Shown here one piece after another: positions 35,319 to 45,786 of a stretch of DNA of 64,000 nucleotides; position 1 is the first letter of the stretch; each line of letters starts with the position of its first letter. The DNA lies in contig CP071494.1 in assembly GCA_017354895.1 (NCBI GenBank), positions 4,774,001 through 4,838,000 on the forward strand, read 5' to 3'. The notes below the pieces were generated by a model. The model saw only the letters and a list, made by a program, of their open reading frames with translations. It was not told the DNA's origin and did no database searches. The position numbers were made by a program, and so were the translations under genes. This DNA is from Podospora comata (taxonomy: Eukaryota > Ascomycota > Sordariomycetes > Sordariales > Podosporaceae).

Positions 35319-36945
35319 CCCCAATCTGGGCCGGACCCAGGGAAGCCGTGAGAGTCCAGTGAGAATTAAACTGGCGGTAGAGCGGCATGGAAGTCATTCT
35401 TAGACATGGTTGGATATATTATACTGGGATAGTCATCATATTTCTCAGAGCGGTGATGTTAGCCATGGCGTGATCCTTCGCTTCAGCCGCAGCCGTTATC
35501 GGACTTCTGAGTACTCGGGATACGCTGGATCGATACCGTAGCAATGGGACCAATTTTATCCGCTCATGTCTTACCTACAACTGCGTCTTGTGGCTTTAGT
35601 AAACCGTCTTTGGTTTGAAGTGTGTGTGAACCAGTACGAGGCTTTAAGAAGATACGAATCGATAGTACAGGCTTCAAACCAATCACGCCTTTTCCGCTGC
35701 CACAATCTTGATGCATTTTACCTAAGATCGACCTCAGCCCTACGAACAGGGCTTGTTGAGGGTAAGCAAGCGGATAAATCCTCCGCCCGTAACCTGCTTG
35801 CTGCGAAGCTCGTAAGTGGATCGTGTTATGGGCTTGTTCGCACTCTGCTAATGCCGTTTCCAGCCACTCCGAAACATGTACCGAGATCTTCCAATGGGAA
35901 AGTAAAGTCCGTCCACTGGGGAGCTTGGGAGCTGGGCGGTGCAGGTCACCAGCCCCTTCCCCGACAGCCTGACTAACACGCCACATCTGGTGGGTGCAAG
36001 AAACCAGAAAGCGAACAGGTTCCATTCACTCCAGTCCAGAACCTCAGATGCGAATTCAAGATTTCGCTTTCTAACGACCTCACCAGGACTCGTACGAACC
36101 AACCCCAAGACAATAGAACACCACTGCAGCTCGGGCGGCTGAGGACGAAGCGAGGGTAAGGTATGATGTTGTTGCTTGGCATTAATGAACCACAGCACTG
36201 GATTGGGCATCGTCATATACCTGCACTGGAACTCGTGCAAGATCTCGTATTCCGGCAAGCGATGAACCTCATACATACCTCCCGAACTCATGATCCAGTG
36301 CCCGACCTCTTACCCTTTCGATACCACTATGCCGACCGACTTTACAGAAGGAAACAGCGGTAAGTCGGAATTCGAAATGAAAGACATGTCACCACCACGA
36401 GACTTCAGGTTTGCCACTTTCTGTACGGTCCAAGCGGGCCAAGGCTCGTGATGGAGGATATGCATTTTTCATAGGATCGACACGTAGGAACGTGCCGTAA
36501 ATGTTGTGCTCTACGTGTGTAGAGGTTGAATATGTCGGTGTACTCCGTGACTGGCGAACTACACCGAGATGGACTCGGGAGGCCTAGAAGGGAACTTGAA
36601 AGGCGAACACTCAGTGGGCTGAGGTACGTCTATTGCTTCGCCGAGAGCAGGTTTACTCAGTGTCTATTCTTAGCCCGCACCTTTGTCTTGTGGATGGAGG
36701 CCGTGGAGAGGCAGTGTGACGATGATGTTATGGTCATGAGCTGGAATGAGTGTCGCGATCTCTCGGTGTAGGTGAGGATGGAACAGGAGGTCGATGTGTA
36801 TATAACCTCGCCCTGGTCCGTCATCATTCTCATCCGTCTCATCATCACTCAAACAATCTTCACACTCACAATCAGTTTAACAACCACAACAACAACCGCC
36901 ATTCCTCATATCCATATTCAAACTCAACCAATACACAAATTCAAT
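35319..36945. other. Gene-poor spacer; promoter of the But2-like gene at its end
   Basis: No supported gene in about 1.6 kb; frames at 35560-36290 on both strands shadow each other and lack motifs. The end of the spacer holds a TATA box and a leader rich in CA and CAAC units, as in well-expressed fungal genes. Confidence 0.5.
36799..36805 (+). promoter_or_regulatory. TATA box of the But2-like gene
   Basis: TATATAA, 147 bases before the start codon, followed by CCTCGCCC. The CA/CAAC-rich leader begins shortly after it. Confidence 0.55.
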
Positions 36946-37536
36946 ATGTTCTCCAAGACTACCATCGTCGCCTTTCTCACTTCTTTGGCCCTCACCTCGG
37001 CCGCTCCCGCTGATGAAATCTCTGCCCGCCAGGCACCAGCCGAGATTGCTCCCACCACCGTCATCGGCCACGCTCTCGCTGACGCCTGGGATAACTACTG
37101 CTCTGCCCCTACTTCCTACGGCTATATCGCCCGCAACGTCTGGAACGGTCAGGAGTATGGCCAGACCACCCTCTTCACCTTCACCTACCCCGCCGCGTCG
37201 GCCGGCAAGCAGTGCTGGCTCGACTTCTACCACGCTCAGCCCAGCTGGATCTCCAACACCAACGGCATCCAAGTCGACGTCTTCACCTCTTGGGGCGAGA
37301 ACACCTGCAACGCCGGCGACAAGTCCAACAAGCGTGACGCCAACCTTGGTCGCCTCAACGTTCCGGCTACTGGCGCGGCTACCTGGGCGGCCAAGTACAG
37401 CACTTCTTTGACTCAGAAGGGTCCTTGCAAGGCTCCTGGCTCCGTGGAGAGGCTCGAGTTGGTGGCTGTCGGGGATAACACTGGACTTTCTTACCCTCAG
37501 GGCCCTGGTGCTGGGTTGAGGATCCTGTACGCCTAA
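36946..37536 (+). CDS. Small secreted protein, But2-C-terminal-domain-like
   Basis: A single-exon secreted protein of 196 residues. The signal peptide (FSKTTIVAFLTSLALTSAAP) is followed by a probable Kex2-type site (SARQ). The mature part has few cysteines (in DNYCSAP, GKQCWLDF, NTCNAGD, GPCKAPG). The pattern FTYPAASAGKQCWLDFY, then QVDVFTSW, then a C-terminal GPGAGLRILY resembles fungal But2-domain surface proteins (PF09792). I regard that as tentative. Start 36946 was chosen because the signal peptide begins exactly there; the same frame is open upstream to 36772 but that is leader. A strong TATA box and CA-rich leader suggest high expression. No GPI signal was seen. Confidence 0.75.
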   Translation: MFSKTTIVAFLTSLALTSAAPADEISARQAPAEIAPTTVIGHALADAWDNYCSAPTSYGYIARNVWNGQEYGQTTLFTFTYPAASAGKQCWLDFYHAQPSWISNTNGIQVDVFTSWGENTCNAGDKSNKRDANLGRLNVPATGAATWAAKYSTSLTQKGPCKAPGSVERLELVAVGDNTGLSYPQGPGAGLRILYA

Positions 37537-39359
37537 AGGGATTCAGTTCACTTTCTTTCTTCAAGGGGCTGGAGTGAAGGGTGGTTTATGAGATCATTTG
37601 ATCGCTTTCTGGACTTTCCTTAACATGTGATATCATTACGGTACTTTTAAAGCATACTTTCCTTTTTAGTTTTTCATAGACAAATAGTCACTGGTCAGGT
37701 TTTATCGATAACAATTCTCCGAACGTGGTTCCTTGTGATGATTGATAACGAACTGGGAAATGGAAAGCATGACCGGCAAGACGGGCCGGCACTTGCTCTG
37801 TGGCGGGCATGTCATCACTTTGGAAGCGACAACCCCCATCTGTCCTGCTTGCTGTTGCCGGGCAGTTCCCACTGGTTGGACCCCAGCTGCATGGAAATAT
37901 TGGCCGAGTTTGGAGAGTTCATTCCGCCCCTCCCGAAAAGAATCGACCTTCAAACCTGTACGAATTCACGCACGAAACACCTGACGAGTTCAAAAGGGAA
38001 GCAGCCCATCCAGGCAATAGTTCTTTCATGAGCCGACGAAAGCCAGGCTCAAAGCTCCATGCTATGATCGCCGCATCGACGATCATGATCTTCCCACCAT
38101 CTTCCTCAACGTGGGGTTGCATTCTTTGCTTTTTAGGGTTGCGATGCATCCGACTTTGAAGCTGACCTTTTGGTCATGAAGATTTCCCAATACTCATGTC
38201 TTTCCACACAGTGACGAAACTGCGACAGCGATGCTGAATAATACGTAGGTCTTCTAAATCTACTCATCCCCTCGATTTTTTCACGATTCTCGGCCGATTA
38301 CTAAACAAGATCAACGTTGAAATAGGCTCGGCAAAATCAAGATAAGCTTTCTGACCCAGGGGGAAGGGCACTGTGGCGAATATGCACTATTTGATGTGAC
38401 GAGACACACTACTGACAAGCGCTTATTCAGCTTACAGTGACAGAATTTCTCAGTGTTTGTGAGTGCTTCACGCCCAGGTGGAGGATTTGGAGCTGGGACT
38501 TTCAAGCGAAGTGGCGTCGGTGTTAGCGTGCCTCTTTGCAGATGCTGTGATGCGAGCCGCTCGTCACTGTCGTGTGGTTCGCCAGCGATCCCATGTCCTG
38601 CAGCTCAAAAGAGGGCTTGCAGTTCGAATCGATAATGCTCGTGGGCACAACAGAATGACCATCGAAATTGTGAATTCCTTCCCCTCGCTTTTCCACCAAA
38701 GTCGAGCGAGACCGAGACATGGATATCGCGGAAGTACCCTTCTGGTCGTCCTGCCCGCTGATGCTTTGTCGGCATGTCCAAAAAGCCAATGAGACGCTGT
38801 CAACCCGACGATCCTGCTGCCAGCTTGACGCACGTCAGACATGAAGTTCTATTCAATGCTACTCAACTGCTGCTCCGAGAGAACCATTACCACCATATGG
38901 TGGGGGCGATGTCAAATGCAGCTGGACGCCATAGGCAGCATCTGACCTAGCCTGTTTAAGTGTCACCGCCCTTGCTGTTGAACATCGTCAAGTCCAGACT
39001 CCCAGTTGGTCGGTAACCTTCACCGTTCCGGCACTACGACAGGGTTGGACAGTAATCGTAGCAATGACTCGGCTTTGCCAAGCTCGATACCCTTAGCTGC
39101 CGCGGAGGTGGGTGGATCGGGAGCGAACTGGGACAGGCATTTGAAGCATGGCCCTTCAACACACAGCAAATACCCAAGACAACATTGGCTGTGTCTCACC
39201 TGGGTGAGTTCCTCTTACACCTCCTCCCCCCTTCACCCGGCCCTTCAAGCTACTCTTCTTCAGTCACTCGGACAGCCTTCTCAGCACCACGACTATCCAG
39301 GATTGCATCTCGGGGAGGTCGCGGGAGGTGCGAGCACACCTTCCATTTACATTTCTAGC
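37537..39359. other. Gene-poor spacer
   Basis: No supported gene. Overlapping short frames occur at 37740-38160 and 38460-38840. A GTTCGAATC sequence near 38624 resembles a tRNA T-loop, but no acceptor stem or D-arm can be drawn around it. Confidence 0.5.
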
Positions 39360-40955
39360 ATGGCCAAATCGGCAGAGGCACGATGGCATCTCGGCCACTG
39401 GGTGCTCCTTTTTTCTCTGCCCACACCATCGCTCTGCGGTTCCATGGCAGCTTGGTGGACTGACCTCGGGCCCTCGCTTGTTCTTCAGAATGCTTCAACC
39501 GGCCTCCTCACCTATTCCTTCTGTAACAGCAACGGCACTCCCATCTATCCACAAGATCCACCGATCGCTCTCAGGACCACTTACGCCCCCAAAAAGGGAA
39601 CATCACTGGCGGCTACTGGCTGGTATGATCAAATCGGGTCGACGTGGGCCTCGGTATTCTACCAAAACAACAACGATGACATTGTCAACGCTGTCTACAA
39701 GTGTGACAACAGAACCGGATTGTACGACCAGCAAGAGAGCAATGTCATATCGGACAGACGAGGGACCCCAAGCCCCCACACGGATTCAGGAATCTCCGTC
39801 ACTTTACTGGGGGAGCAAGAGGGTTATAGGGTATTCTACCATGACAGATCGAAGGCGCTCCAGTCATTGCAATTCAAGTCAACGGACGGCTGGTCTTATG
39901 GAAGTCCGGTATCGAGCAACACAAATCGGTCAAGTATGGAGATCCATTCGCAATTTTCGGGTGTTCGTAACGTCACAGTCGTGACCCCGAGAGACGCTCG
40001 AAACATGGAAACAGCCCGTCTCAACGTGGACAGCACCTACTTCATCGGTAATTTTTTCCTTTGCCAAACTATACTGAGAGAAGTTCTAACAGGACCCGTA
40101 GATACGTTTCCAACACCACTCAAAGGAGGACTCAACAATACCAGCGCCTCTAACCGGACTTCATTTCCATATGATACCTCCGCAACCCCTTCATTTGAGC
40201 TTGAGGCTTGGGATGGCAACCCAAAAGCAATCGGCATTGCTATTGACACTGACACGACCCGTCACATTTTCTACATTGGAACCGATCGTGCGGTCCACTG
40301 GATTGCGGCGTTCGTCTCGGCCTCGGTTGAAGGTGGTTTTCGCGCTCAGGCATCTCAGAACACCGACGTCTGGCCATTGGCTGACGAACCAAATTCCGAC
40401 TTCACCATTGCGAGTCACATCGAAAGCAGCAGCATTCGACTGTACTATGTCAGTGGAGGCCGTATAATCGAAACGAAGTATCGTGATGGAAATTGGGACC
40501 GAGCCGCCCCTGTGGAGAGTGCCAACAGGACGATCATCGCTGATGAAGGTGCTGGTGCGGGTGATGCTGGTCTTACAACGGGAGCGAAGACAGGTATTGG
40601 TGTCGGGGTCAGTGTTGGTGTCCTTCTCATCGGCGCAGCAGCAGCAGCTTTTTGGATTCTTCGAAAGAAGAAGTCCACACCCCCTGACGAGGAGGCCACA
40701 ACAGCTGCCGACAACACAGCTGCTACGGTTCCGCCCATGTCTGAGACGGGAAGTCAAGGCGCCTCCTCTCCAACAGCTGGTGTCGCGCGCACCACTAGCG
40801 GACTCAGTGCAGACAAGTGGGACGCTGAAGTCAAGGACAAGCCGCTTACACCTCCACCGAGAGAACTTGAGAGTCCGAATCTTGCGTCTGAGCTGCCGCA
40901 TACCAATGACAGGAATGAGCTTCCTACTAAGCATCATGTCACGGAGCTACCTTGA
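39360..40955 (+). CDS. Membrane-anchored fucose-lectin-like beta-propeller protein
   Basis: A type I membrane protein of 531 residues, or 516 if a 45-nt in-frame intron (40048-40092, GTAATT...AACAG) is removed. A hydrophobic N-terminal segment (HWVLLFSLPTPSLCGSM) precedes a repetitive ectodomain. Its blades carry W..[IV]..[VF]YQ/YY-type repeats such as WASVFYQNNNDDIVNAVY, YRVFYHDRSKALQSLQF, RHIFYIGTDRAVHWI and SIRLYYVSGGRIIE, the pattern of AAL/FleA fucose-specific lectins. Several N-glycosylation sites follow the same face. A Gly/Val/Ala membrane helix (TGIGVGVSVGVLLIGAAAAA) is followed by RKKK and a roughly 100-residue Pro/Thr/Glu-rich tail ending ELPTKHHVTELP. Start at 39360 (MAKSAEARW) suits a signal anchor; the frame is open further upstream. 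Sugar specificity is an inference. Confidence 0.78.
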   Translation: MAKSAEARWHLGHWVLLFSLPTPSLCGSMAAWWTDLGPSLVLQNASTGLLTYSFCNSNGTPIYPQDPPIALRTTYAPKKGTSLAATGWYDQIGSTWASVFYQNNNDDIVNAVYKCDNRTGLYDQQESNVISDRRGTPSPHTDSGISVTLLGEQEGYRVFYHDRSKALQSLQFKSTDGWSYGSPVSSNTNRSSMEIHSQFSGVRNVTVVTPRDARNMETARLNVDSTYFIGNFFLCQTILREVLTGPVDTFPTPLKGGLNNTSASNRTSFPYDTSATPSFELEAWDGNPKAIGIAIDTDTTRHIFYIGTDRAVHWIAAFVSASVEGGFRAQASQNTDVWPLADEPNSDFTIASHIESSSIRLYYVSGGRIIETKYRDGNWDRAAPVESANRTIIADEGAGAGDAGLTTGAKTGIGVGVSVGVLLIGAAAAAFWILRKKKSTPPDEEATTAADNTAATVPPMSETGSQGASSPTAGVARTTSGLSADKWDAEVKDKPLTPPPRELESPNLASELPHTNDRNELPTKHHVTELP

Positions 40956-42453
40956 TACCTGAGGGAACAAGCTCCAGGAGACATATTGAAAGATAAAGAT
41001 AGAGGTGGTATGGCATGGCGGCGCATGGAGTTCGTTGGGAGCGGATGTGATATGTGGATGTACATGGTGATATTTAATGAGTCTGCAACCTATCATTCTT
41101 GCTCACAGTACAAAGTTTTGATCTGCCGAAAGATGCTGCTGGCTTATTAACAGTTTCTTGATGCAATTCTTTTCAATAGTTCTCCGAGTAGTAATTCAGA
41201 TGCATTGGGTGAACCTGACTCGGCAAGGGTTTCCCAATATCCAACGGAGAAACAGAGAGTAAAAAAGGAATGAGACATGTTTCCTCTGTGCGCTACTGTA
41301 CCCTCGTTCGAACCGTCAACTCATTCTGTTTCACTGCCTTCGTGGATTCTGGGAAGACATAGGGAGTGGCTGTGTGGGAGGAAGGTCCGCCGATCGTGAA
41401 TGAGGCGACCGTCTCACTGCAGCTTGCTCATGCCCGACTTTGCGGGCTGGCCAATGGTAGGGGGACGCGACACACCCTTATCGAATACTCGGGATTTTGT
41501 GTAGCAGGACCCTCGGCAAAGAGGAAAGACTGACTTTACCGGACCGAATGGAGTCTTGATGGGGTGAGGGTGCTGAATCACATGGACATGTTTGGTGCTT
41601 CATGCCAAAATTCTGCCGACTTCTTGCACGCAGCAGCCATGGGACTTTTGTTTCGCTGGGTAGATACGGTAGAGAGGTTTTTCCTTTAGAAACAGAAGTC
41701 TTTGACTCTGTCGCACAGCATAGAATGGGCTCGAGGAATGGTAACCATCGTCGAGGGCTAGATTCATGTTGTGTTTTGCGGTTTTAGACATGTCGTACCA
41801 CTCCACAGAGTCCAGACTTTTGTTGGTCGCCTCTCTGGCTCTGAGTAGAGCGGGGGATACTATGGTAATATTCTTTGCCAAAACAATCATCAGTCTATTG
41901 GGAAACGCGCTGAATCCTCACATTTAGTCTTCTTTGTTTGTGGACCGTGCACCCTGGTCATGGTGAAAAGGGGTAAATAGGGGTAATCTTGGCATCTCCA
42001 CCTAGCAAGCCCCTTAGCTGAAACTAAAGTAAACAACCTGAACACCATCTCCAGTTCTCCGCAACTCCTCGGGAACCAGATATATAGTAGACCACTAGAA
42101 AAGGTCAATTTGTGGATGCAGGTACCCAAGCCACGATGCTCAAAGTTGTATGGACAATTGATCCAGGTGACTACCGGCTATATCCTCCGGGCTGAATGAC
42201 AAGACATTTTGGACGTCACCCATTGGATGAACCAGCCTGCTCAGGGCGGCTAGAATCTATATAACCTGCCCACCTCAATCTTCCATAGAGATTCCCCGCA
42301 GATCCATGCCGGTATATCGTGGTTGACGTTGGCCATGACTGTGAGGATGAATCAAGTTCGAAGTAGCTATATTTAGTTAACCAGAGAGAAAAACATGTTT
42401 GCTCACTTCTCATTCTCTATCCTCGCATGTGAAAGCTTAAAGAAAGTATCACA
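40956..42453. other. Gene-poor spacer
   Basis: No supported gene in 1.5 kb. The 3' side of the lectin-like gene is A/T-rich. A TATA box for the next gene is at 42258. Confidence 0.5.
42258..42264 (+). promoter_or_regulatory. TATA box of the secreted protein at 42454
   Basis: TATATAA followed by CCTGCCC, 190 bases before the start codon. The extended sequence matches the TATA region of the But2-like gene (TATATAACCT). Confidence 0.5.
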
Positions 42454-43281
42454 ATGCTCACCCTTATGATCGCCTCCCTCATCCTCGGGGCCACCACCGC
42501 TCTCTCCCTCCCCCGACAGGCCGACCCCATCGAAGAAGAAGGCTGCACCCGCGTCCTCCTCACCCGCTACACAGAATCCTACCTCTCTGCCCAAACCATC
42601 GGCGACCCCTCCATTCTCTCCCCCTCCCCAGAAGTCTCCTACACCGAAGACTTCCGCGCCATCTCCATCCGCAACTCGGTGCTTAACACACCCTTCCGCA
42701 TCGCCCACAACCGCTCCCTGCTCGACACGACCCAATGCGCGACCTACACCGAGATCATCGTCACCGACCCCGCCAATCCCCGTGTGATTGGCACTCAGAT
42801 CAGACTTGACGCCACGGGGGAGAACATCGTCAAGATCGAGACGTTGGTCACCAAGGAGGGCGACTGGGCGTTTAACGCGTCGCTGACGTATCAATACGCG
42901 GCGAGGGAGACGGAAAATAACTGGTGGTTTACCATTCCGGAAGCGGACCGCGACACAAGGGAAACGATCCAGGCTGCGGCGGATGCGTATTTGGATTTGT
43001 TCAATGACCCTACTGTTATTGTGCCTTGGGGTACGCCGTGCAACAGGTTGGAGGGAAGCTGGTACACGGGAAATGGGAGCGCCACGGACAGCTGCAATGT
43101 GGGGGTTCCGTCTGGGGTGCCGATCACGCAGAGGAGGTATGTGATTGATGAGACGGTCGGGACGGTGGACGCGTTTGTGCTGTTTGGGACGAGGCCGGAT
43201 AGCCATGAGTTTCGGGTTGAGAAGGGGAAGTTGAGGCTGGTGCATACTTTGACTGTGATGAGGAATGGAACTTTTGTCTGA
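42454..43281 (+). CDS. Secreted protein of unknown function (DUF8021-like)
   Basis: A single-exon secreted protein of 275 residues with signal peptide LMIASLILGATTALSLP. The mature protein resembles a fungal family with a cystatin/NTF2-like fold (DUF8021, tentative). Visible parts are an opening Cys with a helix containing YLSAQTIGD, a repeated C-x-n-C pattern (TTQCATYTEIIV; WGTPCNRLEGSW; DSCNVGVPSGVP), and RRYVIDETVGTVDAFVLFG with a matching end HEFRVEKGKLRLVHTLTV. Five N-glycosylation motifs are seen. No catalytic motif is visible. The minus-strand open frame opposite it (42403-43347) is an antisense shadow. Its role could be in the cell wall or in host or substrate interaction (inference). 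Confidence 0.75.
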   Translation: MLTLMIASLILGATTALSLPRQADPIEEEGCTRVLLTRYTESYLSAQTIGDPSILSPSPEVSYTEDFRAISIRNSVLNTPFRIAHNRSLLDTTQCATYTEIIVTDPANPRVIGTQIRLDATGENIVKIETLVTKEGDWAFNASLTYQYAARETENNWWFTIPEADRDTRETIQAAADAYLDLFNDPTVIVPWGTPCNRLEGSWYTGNGSATDSCNVGVPSGVPITQRRYVIDETVGTVDAFVLFGTRPDSHEFRVEKGKLRLVHTLTVMRNGTFV

Positions 43282-43594
43282 AAAGGGGTGACTACCTGTA
43301 ACATTGGTGATGGAATGGCATTCAGAGGCACAAAGTTCAACCGGCAAGTCTGACAGAACATAAATGGCGTGAGAAAATCAGCAAGTCCGCTTCAGAAATT
43401 CTATCTCCTATCACGCTGGGAACCACTCAGTAGCAACGACATCTTCGTATCCATTGATTCTATCCCTATTGGCGAGTGTCCGATTACCTCCCCTGTGGCT
43501 CAAAGGATTTCCGAGTACTACCTTGCCTCATAGCTGACCAAGACCAACGTGGTCAACCTCTTGAGTGAGTGAAGCAAAGTCTGAAGTACCTTAC

Positions 43595-44680
43595 CTACTC
43601 GAACCGCTCATGGGGAAACACCTCGCGGTTGAAAATGAAATCGTAGTCAATACCACGCTCGTCCATTGCCCCCTTCAACTCAAGAAAGTTTTCCTTGGTC
43701 CACGGTGTTCCAAAGCGCGTAACCTTGAACTCTTTGTTTAGCGACAGGTCGAAAGAGACCAGGTTGGGTACAAATTTGTCGAGTAGCGGCATTACGTCTT
43801 CGGGCCCGAAGTGGAACCTGCAGGAGAACTCGTTACTTCGACCGTCATACCTGAAATGCTTCAGGTTGGGGCAGGCCTTGATGATGGGCCGCAAGCTGCG
43901 ATTTTTCAGATATGCTTTGGAAAGTGTAAGGCGAGCGATCTTCTTTACTTTGATTCCCTCCACCGATTTGGACCCCGAGGTTTCCTCAGACCAATGTTCG
44001 CGGAAGACCCTCAACTGTGCATTTCTCGAGATTTTACCCCTTTCGGAAAGATGGAAACCAAAAGGCAGGGCGAAAGGTTGGGGGAATCCTCCTTGCCGAC
44101 AAGCACGATCTTGGTGAGGCGTTGCATAGATTATGGGGCGTTCAGACTGAGCAGTGATTCGTCGCGGTCACAGTAAGATGCCTTGATAGCCATCACCTTT
44201 GGGCAGAGGGAAGCCAGTATCTCAAGCCTTGTGTTGTCGCTAAAAAGCCGTACTGAATACCTCAGACGAGAGCCTCTGGGCTTCATGTACACCATCCAGT
44301 AATAGTAATCGAACTCCAGGTCCCATAGTGTAGTTAGGTCAAGCTTGTGCAGCCACTTCCCCATGAAGCTTTGCGAAAAGAAGTGGTTCGGGTAGTGCTG
44401 GGCAAGCTCAATTGGTACCATTTTGGAGGGTCCCGGGACACATCCTGGAAATGGAACCATCACACCATTGCCCTGCTTCTCGATAAGATAAATCTGTTTA
44501 ACAGCTTCAGCAAGATCGGGACGACGAAGTAGCGTGCGGGCGAAAAGCCACCACTTCTGGGTGGTGGGTCGGTGGTAAAGGTGAGGTGTTGCCACTTGGC
44601 TTAGGGCTCTGGAGGTCGACGCCAGAGCTAGCAGAGTAGAAAAGTCTGCGAGGCCACTCTTCAGTACACAGTAAGGACAG
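43595..44680 (-). pseudogene. F-box/LRR-like orphan, probably degraded
   Basis: Blocks read as a fungal F-box-type leucine-rich protein without a clear F-box. The first is LADFSTLLALASTSRALSQ then VATPHLYHRPTTQKWWLFAR (about 44655-44530). Next come RTLLRRPDLAEAVKQIYLIE, SLCPKVMAIKASYC and MQRLTKIVLVGKED (about 44125). The last is LTLSKAYLKNRSLRPIIKACPNLKHFRY to the stop at 43595. Between them the frame breaks twice: an in-frame TAA at 44131-44133 (after SLLSLNAP) and a shift after GKEDSPNLSPC near 44080. The start is not evident. The CAA-to-TAA-type stop fits a C-to-T change. An unusual spliced gene is a less likely alternative. Confidence 0.5.
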
Positions 44681-44689
44681 CTTCTGGAA

Positions 44690-45786
44690 AGGCTACACGA
44701 ACGATCACATCAGTGCGCTGCAACGACAACTGATCAGAAATGCAGCCATAGACTGGGAATACGATAGCCCCATTCGTTTCTACTATGGTCTTGCCGACGA
44801 AGCTGTCCATCCGGCGATGGTGACGCGAACAGTTGCTGCTGGGGGCAGGTATGCCGCTGGAATCCAGGTCGCCAGGGCTAGCCACCGGGCGACATTTCTT
44901 GCCGGGCTGTATGGCAGCGGAGCATCGCTTGACGGCTTCGATAACGTGTTGTCTTGGTTTCAGAGCAAAGCTTAGTCGGGCACTCGCTGAGCTTGATAGG
45001 AGGATAGGTATTGAATGATAAACTGACCGATAATTGTAAAATACCTGCCATGAAAGCCATCTAAAGTAGGTAGCCAGTCCCAAAATGTCCTTAATTCAAC
45101 TCAGGTCAAAGATGAAGGGTCTCACATGGTATCGCGCCTATTTTGGTGTGTTCAAAGTCTCCGCGGTCGCGAAACATGGGTCGGTCATGTTTCCATCCAC
45201 AAATGCACATGCCCTCTGCTGTCTTTTTCTTCGGTATTTCTCTTCCAGGTTTGCACCAAACTCCACTGCGGGGTTTCAGTGGTCGACATTGGCCATGTCA
45301 TCGCTTCGACCACCTTTTTGGAGCTTCTGACGAGGTACATGACATCGGAGGCATTATGCTTCCCCATGTGTCGCACGCTTATCGATTTCGCACGGCTGCA
45401 TCGGCACCTGGAAAGTGGGCGCCCGTTTGTAAACTTGACAGGGACGACTGTGGTGTCGTGCAAGGCACCTGCCGACTAGCCGTAGCGTTCCAACAGGTCC
45501 GGGGACGGCCCGGGGATAGCAGCACACTGACGTCAATGCAATGCCACAATGGGCTGAAGGAGAGCAAGTAGAGCTCCGTGATATATCTTTGTGTTTGTGG
45601 CCAGTCTTGCACTTCCTGCAGATATTGTCGACATTATCTTTTGGGGAAGCTGCCGGTCACCCTACCTTTCGCAGTGCCCTCCTCAATACACCAGCATTCG
45701 ACCAACACCATCGGTTAGCTGGGGCACCATTGACTGAAAAAAAGTTCCCATCACTCGCCATCACTCCAAGTTCTGCGATAATAAAC
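44690..45786. other. Spacer upstream of the PAP2 gene
   Basis: No supported gene. Overlapping frames on both strands at 44830-45570 lack motifs. The last 100 bases include runs typical of a leader before the PAP2 start codon. Confidence 0.45.

Noticed and set aside
38620-38632. GTTCGAATC sequence resembling a tRNA B box
   Set aside because: No matching A box or cloverleaf around it.
42403-43347. 314-codon minus-strand frame
   Set aside because: Antisense shadow of the secreted protein at 42454-43281, which has a signal peptide and plausible family pattern.
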